Assembly: GCA_012838715.1 (NCBI GenBank)
Contig: DUOR01000010.1
Coordinates: 1-8,687, forward strand
Reading direction: 5' to 3'
Length of the DNA: 8,687 nucleotides
Origin: Actinomycetales bacterium
Lineage (GTDB): Bacteria > Actinomycetota > Actinomycetes > Mycobacteriales > Mycobacteriaceae
Part shown: in pieces, positions 1 through 6,349 of the stretch
Numbering within the stretch: the stretch's first letter is position 1
Layout of the letters: the number at the start of each line of letters is the position of its first letter
Program-made: the position numbers and the translations under genes
Notes under the pieces: model-generated
Told to the model about the DNA's origin: nothing
The model's database searches: none
Seen by the model: the letters and a program-made list of their open reading frames with translations, nothing else

Positions 1-70
1 CGCGAAAGCGCCGCCGCGCTAACGCCGCCGCGAAAGCGCCGCCGCGCTAGCGCCGCCGCGAAAGCGCCGC
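1..70. repeat. 28-bp tandem repeat, 2.5 copies
   Basis: Two adjacent 28-bp units (1-28 and 29-56) differ at one base (CTAACG in the first, CTAGCG in the second). A partial third copy of 14 bases runs from 57 to 70. Each unit begins CGCGAAAGCGCC. The array stops four bases before the brnQ stop codon on the opposite strand, so it lies directly 3' of brnQ. The second copy contains the 10-bp palindrome GCGCTAGCGC (44-53). No spacers separate the copies, so this is a simple tandem (VNTR-like) array. It starts at the window edge, so its full length is unknown. Confidence 0.85.
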
Positions 71-73
71 GGG

Positions 74-1555
74 TCAACGCGTCGCGGGTTCCTCGCGCTC
101 GGCGTTTTCCCCGAGCTTCGCGGAGTGTTCGCCCGCCTTCGGGGCGGGGTCCCCGGCGCGGGCGTCGACGATGGCGCAGATGATCACGGCGATGAGCGTC
201 GGCACGACCCACGACAGCGACTGCTCGTACAGCGGCAGTCGGGTCAGCCACGGCAGGCCCTCGGACGGTTCGATGTCGAGGGCGCGGAGCAGGTCGATGA
301 GCGCGAACACGGCGGCGACCGCCACCGGGATCCGGTACGCCCAGCGCAGCCGGAACGGCAGCACGGCCTGCAGCAGCGTGATGAACACCAGCGCCACGGC
401 CATCGGGTAGAGGAACACGTTCAGCGGGATCGCCAGGGAGATGATCGCGTCGAGCCCCAGATTCGACATCAGCAGGCCGGCGAGGGTGAACAGCACCGCC
501 CAGCCGCGGAAGCCGATGCGGGGGACCAGGGTCGCGAAGAACGCGGCGGTCGAGGTGATGAGGCCGACGGCCGTCGTCAAGCAGGCCAGCAGCACGATGC
601 CGGCGAACAGCCAGGCGCCGGCGGGGCCGAACGACATGGTGGCGGCGTCGGACAGCAGGCGCGCGCCATTGTCGTAGTCGCCGCCGATGATCTGGCCCAG
701 GTGACCCAGCCCCAGGTAGACGACGCCGAGCAGCAGGGCGGCGATGGCGCCCGCCGAAATCGCCGAAACCGTGATGCTGCCCTGCCTGCGAACGCCGCGC
801 GAGCGCAGCGAGTCGATGACCACGATGGCGAAGACCAGGGCGGCCAGGGAATCCATGGTGAGGTAGCCCTCGAGGAAACCGGTGGTGTACGGGGCGTCGG
901 CCCACTTGTCGGTCGGCTCGCCGGGGGAGCCGGTCAGGCGGAACGCGCCGACGATGACGAGCGCCACGATGAGCAGCAGCAGCGCCGGCGTCAGCCACCG
1001 GCCCAGCGAGTCGACGATGCCGCCCGGGCGCAGCGACAGCCACAGCGTCACCGCGAAGAACAGCACGGTGAACGCGAGCAGCGCCCACGGGGACGTGGTG
1101 TCCGCCAGCGCGGCGACGCCCGTTTCGAAGGCGACGTTCGCCGTGCGCGGGATGGCGTACAGCGCACCGATGGACAGGTACACCGCGATGGAGAAGACCA
1201 GGCCGAACACCTTGCCGGCCCGCGACGCGATGTCGACGATGCCGTTGCCGGACACCGCCACCGCGATCACGGCCAGCGCGGGCAGGACGACGGCGGTGGA
1301 CAGGAAACCGGCCATCGCCGGGGCGTACGAGTCGCCGGCCTCGACGCCGAGCTGCGGCGGGAAGATGAGGTTGCCGGCGCCGAAGAACATCGCGAAGAGC
1401 ATCAGCGCGACGACGACGACCGTCCCCAACGGGATACGGCCGCGGGCGGTGGCGGAGCCGGAATCGGGGGAGGGCCCCGGGGCGCCCGCGGTGGCGGGGC
1501 GCCCGGAGCCCGGGTGTGCTGCGGCATCAGGGGATGGGGTGTTCACGTATCCCAT
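74..1555 (-). CDS. brnQ: Branched-chain amino acid:cation symporter (LIVCS family, BrnQ)
   Basis: This 493-residue integral membrane protein is predicted to import leucine, isoleucine and valine together with a cation (Na+ in characterised relatives). The family signature FFGAGNLIFPPQLG is at residues 57-70 in the first membrane segment. A second conserved block, GYLTMDSLAALVFAIVV, is at about 230-246. Hydrophobic stretches continue to about residue 463 and fit roughly 12 membrane segments. Before the first segment is an unusual tail of about 42 residues rich in Pro, Ala, Gly and Ser. The protein ends in a charged tail of about 28 residues. It is longer than typical BrnQ proteins (about 430-440 residues) mainly because of these tails. 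The ATG start was chosen because GGGGTGA lies 9 nt upstream and no better-placed start precedes the first membrane segment. Stop is TGA. The family call is firm; the cation is inferred. Confidence 0.93.
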   Translation of the reverse strand: MGYVNTPSPDAAAHPGSGRPATAGAPGPSPDSGSATARGRIPLGTVVVVALMLFAMFFGAGNLIFPPQLGVEAGDSYAPAMAGFLSTAVVLPALAVIAVAVSGNGIVDIASRAGKVFGLVFSIAVYLSIGALYAIPRTANVAFETGVAALADTTSPWALLAFTVLFFAVTLWLSLRPGGIVDSLGRWLTPALLLLIVALVIVGAFRLTGSPGEPTDKWADAPYTTGFLEGYLTMDSLAALVFAIVVIDSLRSRGVRRQGSITVSAISAGAIAALLLGVVYLGLGHLGQIIGGDYDNGARLLSDAATMSFGPAGAWLFAGIVLLACLTTAVGLITSTAAFFATLVPRIGFRGWAVLFTLAGLLMSNLGLDAIISLAIPLNVFLYPMAVALVFITLLQAVLPFRLRWAYRIPVAVAAVFALIDLLRALDIEPSEGLPWLTRLPLYEQSLSWVVPTLIAVIICAIVDARAGDPAPKAGEHSAKLGENAEREEPATR

Positions 1556-1564
1556 GAAATCAGT

Positions 1565-1615
1565 TCACCCCGGGCGGCCCCGACGGGGGCCTCGCGCGGG
1601 GCCGCGATCGGGCAT
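1565..1615 (-). promoter_or_regulatory. brnQ leader: competing hairpins overlapping a 16-codon upstream frame
   Basis: On the minus strand, GCGGCCCC (1598-1605) is the exact complement of GGGGCCGC (1574-1581), across a 16-nt loop. The core of the second arm (GGGGCC, 1576-1581) can instead pair with GGCCCC at 1586-1591 across a 4-nt loop. The two folds exclude each other. An ATG at 1615 opens a 16-codon frame (MPDRGPARGPRRGRPG) whose TGA (1565-1567) forms part of the likely brnQ Shine-Dalgarno sequence GGGGTGA (1565-1571), 9 nt from the brnQ ATG. What I see is the pairing potential and the frame. Regulation is inferred: the peptide has no Leu, Ile or Val codons, so classic branched-chain attenuation is not supported, and G+C-rich DNA folds easily by chance. 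Confidence 0.35.
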
Positions 1616-1619
1616 CCGC

Positions 1620-1649
1620 GTTACACCCGATGTCCGATTGTGAAGACAA
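1620..1649 (-). promoter_or_regulatory. Candidate brnQ promoter
   Basis: Read on the minus strand, TTGTCT (1644-1649) and TGTAAC (1620-1625) are separated by 18 bp and resemble the -35 and -10 elements of a housekeeping sigma promoter. They sit in the least G+C-rich part of the malQ-brnQ gap. Transcription would begin around 1613 and give a leader of roughly 55-60 nt before the brnQ ATG. The -10 matches the TATAAT consensus at four of six positions, so this is a candidate only. Confidence 0.4.
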
Positions 1650-1708
1650 GTTAACCGGCCGCGCCGCAGCCCCCGGCCGGGCCCCGCCGGCCGCGCCGCC
1701 TTAAACCG

Positions 1709-3934
1709 CTAACCGCGCTTCGACGCCTCCGCGACGGCGCGGAACTGCGGCATGTCCGCCAGTTCGGAGACGATGATGGCGTCGCCGTCGCCGTCGGTCA
1801 GCGGAACGCACCAGTTGGGGTACTGGTCGTGGGTGGTGCCGGGCTGGTTCTGGGTGCGGCGGTCGCCGACCATGTCCACCAGCGCCATGCAGGTCAGCGC
1901 GGAGGGGGTGCGCGCCAGGTAACGGTGCAGGCCGACGATGAGCGGGCCGGTCTCCGGCAGTTCGTCGCGCTTGAGGTTCTTCCAGTCGCGGCCGGAAATC
2001 GGCCGGCCGGCTGCGTCGGAAAGCCCCTCAAAGCATCCCGCGGCGTCGACGGCGGCGAGGTTCTCGGTGACCCAGTCCAGGTCGGCGGCCTCCTCCTCGG
2101 CGACGTCGGTGGTGAACAGGCCCAGGCGGTCGCGGAGGGTGATGTGCTCGCCCGCCAGGTACCCGGCCGTCGGCGGCAGGTCGTGGGTGGTCACGGATGA
2201 CAGGCACAGGCGGCGGTAGTTCTCGGGGCGCTTGGGCACGCCCTCGCCGTCGGACTCGAACCACAGGATCGAGGTGCCCATGATGCCGCGCTCGCCGAGG
2301 TAGTCCTGCACCCACGGTTCGAAGGTGCCGAGGTCCTCGCCGATGACGACGGCGCCGGCCAGCTCGGCCTCCAGCGCCAGGATGCCCACCATCGCCTCGT
2401 GGTCGAAGTGGACGTACGTGCCGGCCGCCGGGGATTCCATCCGCGGCATCAGCCACAGGCGGAACAGGCCGAGGATGTGGTCGACGCGGATGCCGCCCGA
2501 GTGGCGCAGCACGGTGCGCAGCATGTCGCGCCACGGCATGTAGGACGCCTCGGCCAGCTTGTGCGGGTTCCACGGCGGCTGCGACCAGTCCTGGCCGTGC
2601 TGGTTGAAGCCGTCCGGCGGGGCGCCGACCGACGCGTCGGGGGCCATCCATTCGGCGAGGTTGCGGGCGTCGGAGCCGCCCGGGTGCACGCCGACGGCGA
2701 GGTCGGCCATGATGCCGATGCGCATGCCCGCGTCCGTCGCGGCGCGCTGCGCCTCCCGCAGCTGGTCGTCGAGGATCCACTGCAGCCAGCAGTGGAAGTC
2801 GACGAGCTCCTCGTGCAGCGCGTCGACGTCCTCGTGCACGCCGAGCGGCGGCACCAGGCCGGGGAATTCGCCGTTGTCGCGGGCGGCGCGGCGCATGTCG
2901 ATTTCCCGGTCGGCGCACCACTGGGCGTAGTCGACGATGCCGCGGCCCTCGCCCTCCAGGAAGCGCTCGTAGTCGGCGCGGCGGACCTCCGACATGGGGA
3001 TGTGGTGGATGGCGTGCAGCGCCTGCAGCTTGGCGGCGTAGATGGGGTTGCGGTCGATTTCCTCGTCGGAGTGGTTCAGCGGGTGGAACCGTGCGGCCAT
3101 GTCGCGCAGTTCGGCGGCGAATTCCTCGGTGAGGTAGGAGAACTCGGGGATCATCTCGACCCGGATGTACAGCGGGTTCGCGTAGCGGCGGGTGGTCGGC
3201 AGGTAGGGGGAGTTCTCCACCGGCGGGCACGGCTCGGCGGCGTGCAGCGGGTTGATGAGGACGAAGTCGGCGCCGGCCTCGCGGGCCGACACGCTCGCCA
3301 GGTCGCCCAGCGTGGTCAGGTCGCCGATGCCCCAGGACCGTTCGGAGCGCACCGAGTACAGCTGCGCCATGACGCCCGTGCCCGGCTTCTCCACGAAGGT
3401 GTCCGCGGTCGACAGGCGCAGCGGGGTGATCGCCAGTTCGCATTCGGCGGTCTCGCCCTCGTTGTCGGCGCGCAGGTGATGCCAGCCGAGGGGCAGGTTC
3501 TCCGGCACGGCGAACGCCGCCTCGCCCATGAGGACGCCGTCGACCTCGCGGGGCGGGACGATGTGCTCGACCTGGGCCAGGGGCCATTCCTCGCCGTCGG
3601 CAAGCACGGCGGTGACCCCCACGGACGTGCCGTCGGGCACGTGCACCAGCACCTCGCGGTACTTGCCCTGCGTGGCGACGACCACCGGCGGCAGCAGGCG
3701 GCGCCAGCGGGCGTCGGCCCATGCGGTGCGCGCCGCCTCGACGTCCTCGTCCGACGGGTCGTCCGGGTTCTCGCCCAGGTCGACGTCGAGCGCGGCGAGG
3801 ATCTTCACGATGGTGTCCCTCGACACCGTCAACCGTTCGCCACGGTGCGACGTATATTCCGTCGCCACACCGACGTCGGCGGCCAAGTCGGCCAGGGGGG
3901 AGGTCACCGGGGTCGTCGCATCGTCATTGCTCAC
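1709..3934 (-). CDS. malQ: 4-alpha-glucanotransferase (amylomaltase, GH77)
   Basis: This cytoplasmic disproportionating enzyme transfers alpha-1,4-glucan segments between maltodextrins and releases glucose, in maltose and glycogen-derived dextrin use. From the GTG start it has 741 residues. The first 170 or so form an accessory N-terminal region, as in the long actinobacterial and enteric MalQ proteins. The GH77 barrel starts near GVMAQLYSVRSERSWGIGDL (187-206). By comparison with known family catalytic residues, the nucleophile is Asp485 in IRVDH, the acid/base is Glu533 in VIGEDLG and the transition-state Asp is Asp585 in TTHDLPPTAGY. The family block NQPGTT...PNW is at about 696-708. The start is uncertain. 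GTG at 3934 has a -10-like hexamer 7 nt upstream and no start has a Shine-Dalgarno sequence; ATGs at 3943 and 3946 add three or four residues. The open frame continues upstream without family similarity. Stop is TAG. The gene is divergent from the acyl-CoA ligase gene. Confidence 0.95.
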   Translation of the reverse strand: MSNDDATTPVTSPLADLAADVGVATEYTSHRGERLTVSRDTIVKILAALDVDLGENPDDPSDEDVEAARTAWADARWRRLLPPVVVATQGKYREVLVHVPDGTSVGVTAVLADGEEWPLAQVEHIVPPREVDGVLMGEAAFAVPENLPLGWHHLRADNEGETAECELAITPLRLSTADTFVEKPGTGVMAQLYSVRSERSWGIGDLTTLGDLASVSAREAGADFVLINPLHAAEPCPPVENSPYLPTTRRYANPLYIRVEMIPEFSYLTEEFAAELRDMAARFHPLNHSDEEIDRNPIYAAKLQALHAIHHIPMSEVRRADYERFLEGEGRGIVDYAQWCADREIDMRRAARDNGEFPGLVPPLGVHEDVDALHEELVDFHCWLQWILDDQLREAQRAATDAGMRIGIMADLAVGVHPGGSDARNLAEWMAPDASVGAPPDGFNQHGQDWSQPPWNPHKLAEASYMPWRDMLRTVLRHSGGIRVDHILGLFRLWLMPRMESPAAGTYVHFDHEAMVGILALEAELAGAVVIGEDLGTFEPWVQDYLGERGIMGTSILWFESDGEGVPKRPENYRRLCLSSVTTHDLPPTAGYLAGEHITLRDRLGLFTTDVAEEEAADLDWVTENLAAVDAAGCFEGLSDAAGRPISGRDWKNLKRDELPETGPLIVGLHRYLARTPSALTCMALVDMVGDRRTQNQPGTTHDQYPNWCVPLTDGDGDAIIVSELADMPQFRAVAEASKRG

Positions 3935-3941
3935 GCAAACC

Positions 3942-3950
3942 ATCATGCCA
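3942..3950 (-). promoter_or_regulatory. Candidate extended -10 for leaderless malQ
   Basis: On the minus strand, TGG followed by CATGAT (3942-3947) resembles an extended -10 element (TGn plus hexamer). Its last base is 7 nt from the GTG at 3934, so transcription could begin at or next to the start codon. I see no convincing -35. The hexamer overlaps the alternative ATG at 3946, so if it is the true promoter, translation cannot begin at that ATG. Confidence 0.35.
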
Positions 3951-4025
3951 GTGACCCGCGAGACCTTCGCGGCGCGCGGGGATTCGGGGTCATGCACCCG
4001 CTTGCCGACGGTGGCCCGCGGGCAT

Positions 4026-4044
4026 CCGCGAACCCCTTTCGCGG
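4026..4044. promoter_or_regulatory. Inverted repeat CCGCGAA-N5-TTCGCGG
   Basis: Perfect 7-bp arms (4026-4032 and 4038-4044) flank a CCCCT centre. They follow the palindrome GCCCGCGGGC at 4014-4023 and come just before the AT-rich patch at 4050-4065. A symmetric site beside a likely promoter core could be a repressor operator. I do not recognise the motif as the site of a named corynebacterial regulator. A function is inferred from position only. Confidence 0.3.
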
Positions 4045-4126
4045 GCGGAATGATTAAGGATTTATGCGCGTTTCCCGGCAGACGCGGCGGGGGGTGACGT
4101 AAGTTGGTGCCAGACGTAACCGGAGT

Positions 4127-4174
4127 CACACCGGCGGTTAAGGTGTGGCGCGGGAATGCCGGGCTACCCGGCAT
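4127..4174 (+). promoter_or_regulatory. Two inverted repeats upstream of the acyl-CoA ligase gene
   Basis: CACACC (4127-4132) and GGTGTG (4142-4147) form 6-bp arms around a 9-bp centre containing TTAA. Nine bases further on, ATGCCGGG (4156-4163) and CCCGGCAT (4167-4174) form perfect 8-bp arms with a CTA loop, which is a stable hairpin if transcribed. No T-tract follows, so a classic intrinsic terminator is unlikely. Either could be a protein-binding site or a leader structure. The first does not fit the GlxR consensus (TGTGA-N6-TCACA). Confidence 0.35.
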
Positions 4175-4196
4175 GACGTGCGTGAACCGCGGCACC

Positions 4197-4246
4197 CCGC
4201 CCGGACCCGTCCGGGGCCGTCCGGGCCCGTCCGGACCCACCCGGAT
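4197..4246 (+). repeat. 10-bp tandem repeat, five copies
   Basis: Five consecutive 10-bp units run from 4197 to 4246, with consensus CCGTCCGGRC. The middle three are the most alike (CCGTCCGGGG, CCGTCCGGGC, CCGTCCGGAC) and the outer two diverge (CCGCCCGGAC, CCACCCGGAT). Each carries a CCGG core, and the fourth contains the palindrome GTCCGGAC (4229-4236). The array ends about 40 bp before the Shine-Dalgarno sequence of the acyl-CoA ligase gene. The period is close to one turn of B-DNA, so a bound protein would see each core on the same face. Replication slippage is an equally good explanation. Confidence 0.75.
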
Positions 4247-4286
4247 CGGCGGCCGCCGCGAGGACGATGAGCGGATGAACTCAGCG

Positions 4287-4292
4287 AAGGAG
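4287..4292 (+). promoter_or_regulatory. Ribosome binding site of the acyl-CoA ligase gene
   Basis: AAGGAG lies 12 nt before the ATG at 4305, a rather long spacing. It supports 4305 over the in-frame ATG at 4275, which would place this motif inside the coding region. Confidence 0.65.
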
Positions 4293-4304
4293 ACAGAAAG
4301 CACC

Positions 4305-6140
4305 ATGCGGGAGTACAGCACCGAAGCCCAGTACGTGGTCGGTGAGAATGAAACGGTCGTCACCGCCATGCAGGAGCTGGTGGCGAAACGCCCCAAGCTC
4401 GTCATGTTCACCCGCCCGAAGAACTTCGAATGGGTCAACGTCACGGCGAAGGAATTCCACGACGAGGCGATGGCCGTCGCCAAGGGCTTCATCGCCAACG
4501 GCGTGGAGAAGGGCGACCGCGTCGCGGTGCTGTCCGAGACCCGTTACGAGTGGAACCTCCTCAACATCGCCATCTGGATGGCCGGCGCGACCATCGTGCC
4601 GATTTACGGTTCCTCCTCCGCGGGCCAGATCCGCTGGATCATCGAGGACTCGGGCGCCGTGTTCGCCGTCACCGAGGGCCGCCACCACACCGAGCGGATG
4701 AAGAACCTCATCCTCGGCGACGACGGGAAGGCCCCGCTGTCCGACTCCCCGACGCAGCTGCGCCGCGTACTCGAGATCAACGCCTCCGCCATCGACACCC
4801 TCATGTACGAGGGCCGCGACATCGGCGACGACGAGGTGCAGGCGCGCATCGACGACACCGGCGCCGACGACCTCGCCTCCGTCATCTACACCTCCGGCAC
4901 CACCGGCCGCCCGAAGGGCTGCATGCTGGTGCACAGCAACTGGCTGGCCGAGGTCCGCGCCATCCTCACCAACGAGATCGGCCTCATCGCCCGCCCCGGC
5001 AACCGCATCCTCACCTTCCTGCCGCTGGCCCACGTCCTGGCCAACGCCGTCTCCCTGGCGTCCATCGTTTCGGGCGCCACCCAGTCGCACTGGGCCGACA
5101 CCTCCACGGTGACGCTGGAATTCCAGCGTTCCCGCCCGCACCTGATTCTCGGCGTGCCGCGCGTGTTCGAGAAGGTCCGCGACTCGGCGCTCGCCGGCGC
5201 GAAGGAGAAGGGCGCCTTCGGCCTGGCACTGTTCGAGCGAGCCGAGGCCGCCGCCATCGAGTACTCGAAGGCCCTGGACACCCCGTCCGGCCCGACGACC
5301 TCGCAGAAGCTGCGCCTGAAGATGTACGACAAGCTGCTGTTCCAGAAGATCAAGGCCGCCATGGGCGAGGCCGTCACCTACACCATTTCCGGTGGCTCGG
5401 CCCTGTCCACCGACGTCAACCACTTCTTCCGCGGCCTGGGCGTCACCGTGTACGAGGGCTACGGCCTGACCGAGTCGACCGCCGCCATCACGGTGAACAA
5501 CCCGACGGCCCAGGTCATCGGCACCGTCGGCCGCCCCGTCGGCGGCTGCTCCGTGCGCATCGGCGAGGACGGCGAAATCCTGCTGAAGGGCCCGGTCGTG
5601 TTCAAGGGCTACTGGAAGAACGAGGAAGCCACGAACGACACGTTCACCGACGACGGCTGGTTCAAGACCGGCGACATCGGCGAGCTGGACGACACCGGCC
5701 ACCTGCGCATCACCGGCCGCAAGAAGGACATCATCGTCACCGCCGGCGGCAAGAACGTCTCGCCGGGCCCGATGGAGGACCGCATGCGCGCCCACCCGCT
5801 GGTGTCGCAGGCCGTAGTCGTCGGCGATGGCCGCCCGTTCTGCTCGGTGCTGGTCAGCCTGGACGACGAGGCCGTGCAGAAGTGGAAGTCCGAGCACAAC
5901 GTGCCGGAGCACACCACGGTCCGCGAGCTCGCCGCCAACGCGGTGCTGCGCGCCGAGATCCAGGACGCGGTGAACTCCGCCAACGAGCTGGTGTCCCAGG
6001 CGGAGGCCATCAAGAAGTTCCACATCCTGCCGCGCGACCTCACCGAGGAGGACGGCGAGCTGACCCCGACCATGAAGGTCAAGCGCGCCATCGTGCTGAA
6101 CAAGTTCTCCCGCGACGTCGAGGACATGTACCACCGCTAA
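4305..6140 (+). CDS. fadD15: Long-chain fatty-acid-CoA ligase, FadD15 type (AMP-forming)
   Basis: This 611-residue ANL-superfamily enzyme activates long-chain fatty acids with ATP to an acyl-AMP and then to acyl-CoA, feeding beta-oxidation or membrane and mycolic lipid synthesis. It has no signal peptide and is expected in the cytoplasm or at the inner membrane face. The AMP-binding P-loop YTSGTTGRPKG is at residues 195-205. YGLTES (386-391) binds the adenylate. TGD at 455-457 holds the ribose-binding Asp457. The hinge GRKKD is at 471-475. Lys591 in LTPTMKVKR matches the C-terminal lysine of the adenylation reaction. Length is normal for the bacterial long-chain (ACSL-like) group. The N-terminus MREYSTEAQYVVGENETV resembles the start of M. 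tuberculosis FadD15 as I recall it, which supports the ATG at 4305; an in-frame ATG at 4275 would add ten residues. Family call is firm; the FadD15 name and chain-length preference are inferred. Stop is TAA. Confidence 0.93.
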   Translation: MREYSTEAQYVVGENETVVTAMQELVAKRPKLVMFTRPKNFEWVNVTAKEFHDEAMAVAKGFIANGVEKGDRVAVLSETRYEWNLLNIAIWMAGATIVPIYGSSSAGQIRWIIEDSGAVFAVTEGRHHTERMKNLILGDDGKAPLSDSPTQLRRVLEINASAIDTLMYEGRDIGDDEVQARIDDTGADDLASVIYTSGTTGRPKGCMLVHSNWLAEVRAILTNEIGLIARPGNRILTFLPLAHVLANAVSLASIVSGATQSHWADTSTVTLEFQRSRPHLILGVPRVFEKVRDSALAGAKEKGAFGLALFERAEAAAIEYSKALDTPSGPTTSQKLRLKMYDKLLFQKIKAAMGEAVTYTISGGSALSTDVNHFFRGLGVTVYEGYGLTESTAAITVNNPTAQVIGTVGRPVGGCSVRIGEDGEILLKGPVVFKGYWKNEEATNDTFTDDGWFKTGDIGELDDTGHLRITGRKKDIIVTAGGKNVSPGPMEDRMRAHPLVSQAVVVGDGRPFCSVLVSLDDEAVQKWKSEHNVPEHTTVRELAANAVLRAEIQDAVNSANELVSQAEAIKKFHILPRDLTEEDGELTPTMKVKRAIVLNKFSRDVEDMYHR

Positions 6141-6235
6141 ACCGCGCCGCGCTTGCCGACGACCGCGCCCCCGCCCGTTCGCGCCCGTGCCGCGCCGGGC
6201 AGGTGTCGCTCCCGGGGATCGGCGCCCCTCCGACT

Positions 6236-6241
6236 TAGAGT
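6236..6241 (+). promoter_or_regulatory. Candidate -10 element before the 222-residue gene
   Basis: TAGAGT fits the actinobacterial TANNNT pattern and lies about 95 bp after the ligase stop. I find no good -35 at 16-19 bp upstream. If it is used, the leader would be about 105 nt long and contain the hairpins at 6251-6311. It would give the downstream gene a promoter separate from the ligase. Confidence 0.3.
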
Positions 6242-6250
6242 GGGGGTCGG

Positions 6251-6311
6251 TTCGGGGAAACCGGGGGAGAGCCCCCGGGGCACCCCGGAAGCCCGCGGCC
6301 GACGGCCGCGG
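6251..6311 (+). promoter_or_regulatory. Hairpin-rich leader of the 222-residue gene
   Basis: Two strong adjacent stem-loops are visible. CCGGGGG (6261-6267) and CCCCCGG (6272-6278) form perfect 7-bp arms with an AGAG loop, possibly extended by TTCGGGG (6251-6257) against CCCCGGAA (6283-6290) with one bulge. CCGCGGCC (6293-6300) and GGCCGCGG (6304-6311) form perfect 8-bp arms with a GAC loop. Neither is followed by a T-tract. They lie 33 nt or more before the Shine-Dalgarno sequence. They could end the ligase transcript, stabilise the mRNA, or control translation; the sequence does not decide. The structure matches no riboswitch I recognise. Confidence 0.45.
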
Positions 6312-6343
6312 ATCCAACGACGGCAGCGGCAAAAGCACAAGCG

Positions 6344-6349
6344 AGGAGG
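6344..6349 (+). promoter_or_regulatory. Ribosome binding site of the 222-residue gene
   Basis: AGGAGG, a complete Shine-Dalgarno core, lies 5 nt before the GTG at 6355. It fixes this GTG as the start rather than the in-frame ATG at 6187, whose extra 56 residues are low-complexity. Confidence 0.8.

Larger units (their letters stand above)
3947..4304. other. Divergent malQ / acyl-CoA ligase intergenic region
   Basis: This region of more than 300 bp holds no gene I can support. From left to right it contains the palindrome GCCCGCGGGC (4014-4023) and an inverted repeat (4026-4044). Next comes the only AT-rich patch (about 4050-4065, TGATTAAGGATTTATG), a plausible promoter core that I cannot assign to a strand. 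Then come two direct copies of GACGTAA (4096-4102 and 4113-4119) with starts 17 bp apart, an inverted repeat (4127-4147), a tight hairpin (4156-4174), and a 10-bp tandem repeat (4197-4246). The ligase reading frame stays open upstream to a TTG at 4104, but that stretch is low-complexity and does not resemble the family. Confidence 0.7.

Noticed and set aside
1..70. CRISPR array, because the unit is 28 bp
   Set aside because: Copies are directly adjacent with no spacers, and no cas gene is present.
125..1654. Long plus-strand open frame (509 codons) opposite brnQ
   Set aside because: Its product is dominated by Arg, Gly, Gln, Asp and His with no domain pattern, as expected from the complement of a G+C-rich gene. 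BrnQ on the other strand has clear family motifs.
1675..1692. Intrinsic terminator after malQ (GGCCGG-N6-CCGGCC on the minus strand)
   Set aside because: Only a 6-bp stem with no T-tract, in very G+C-rich DNA where such stems arise by chance. A nearby 13-bp direct repeat (1655-1667 and 1687-1699) looks equally incidental.
2399..4057. Plus-strand open frame of 552 codons opposite malQ
   Set aside because: Low-complexity Val/Gly/Arg/His composition with no motifs. The malQ strand carries intact GH77 catalytic blocks over the same bases.
4104..4304. N-terminal extension of the acyl-CoA ligase using TTG 4104, ATG 4173 or ATG 4275
   Set aside because: The extra residues are low-complexity and include the translated 10-bp repeat. 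The N-terminus from 4305 resembles that of FadD15, and AAGGAG is placed for 4305.
6261..6311. 6C-type actinobacterial RNA
   Set aside because: The cytosine run is only five long and lies in a stem, whereas the 6C motif needs runs of six or more cytosines in hairpin loops.
4281..6338. Minus-strand open frame of 685 codons opposite the acyl-CoA ligase
   Set aside because: Shadow frame: repetitive Gly/Asp/Val/His/Arg composition, no recognisable start context or domain. The plus strand encodes a complete ligase.
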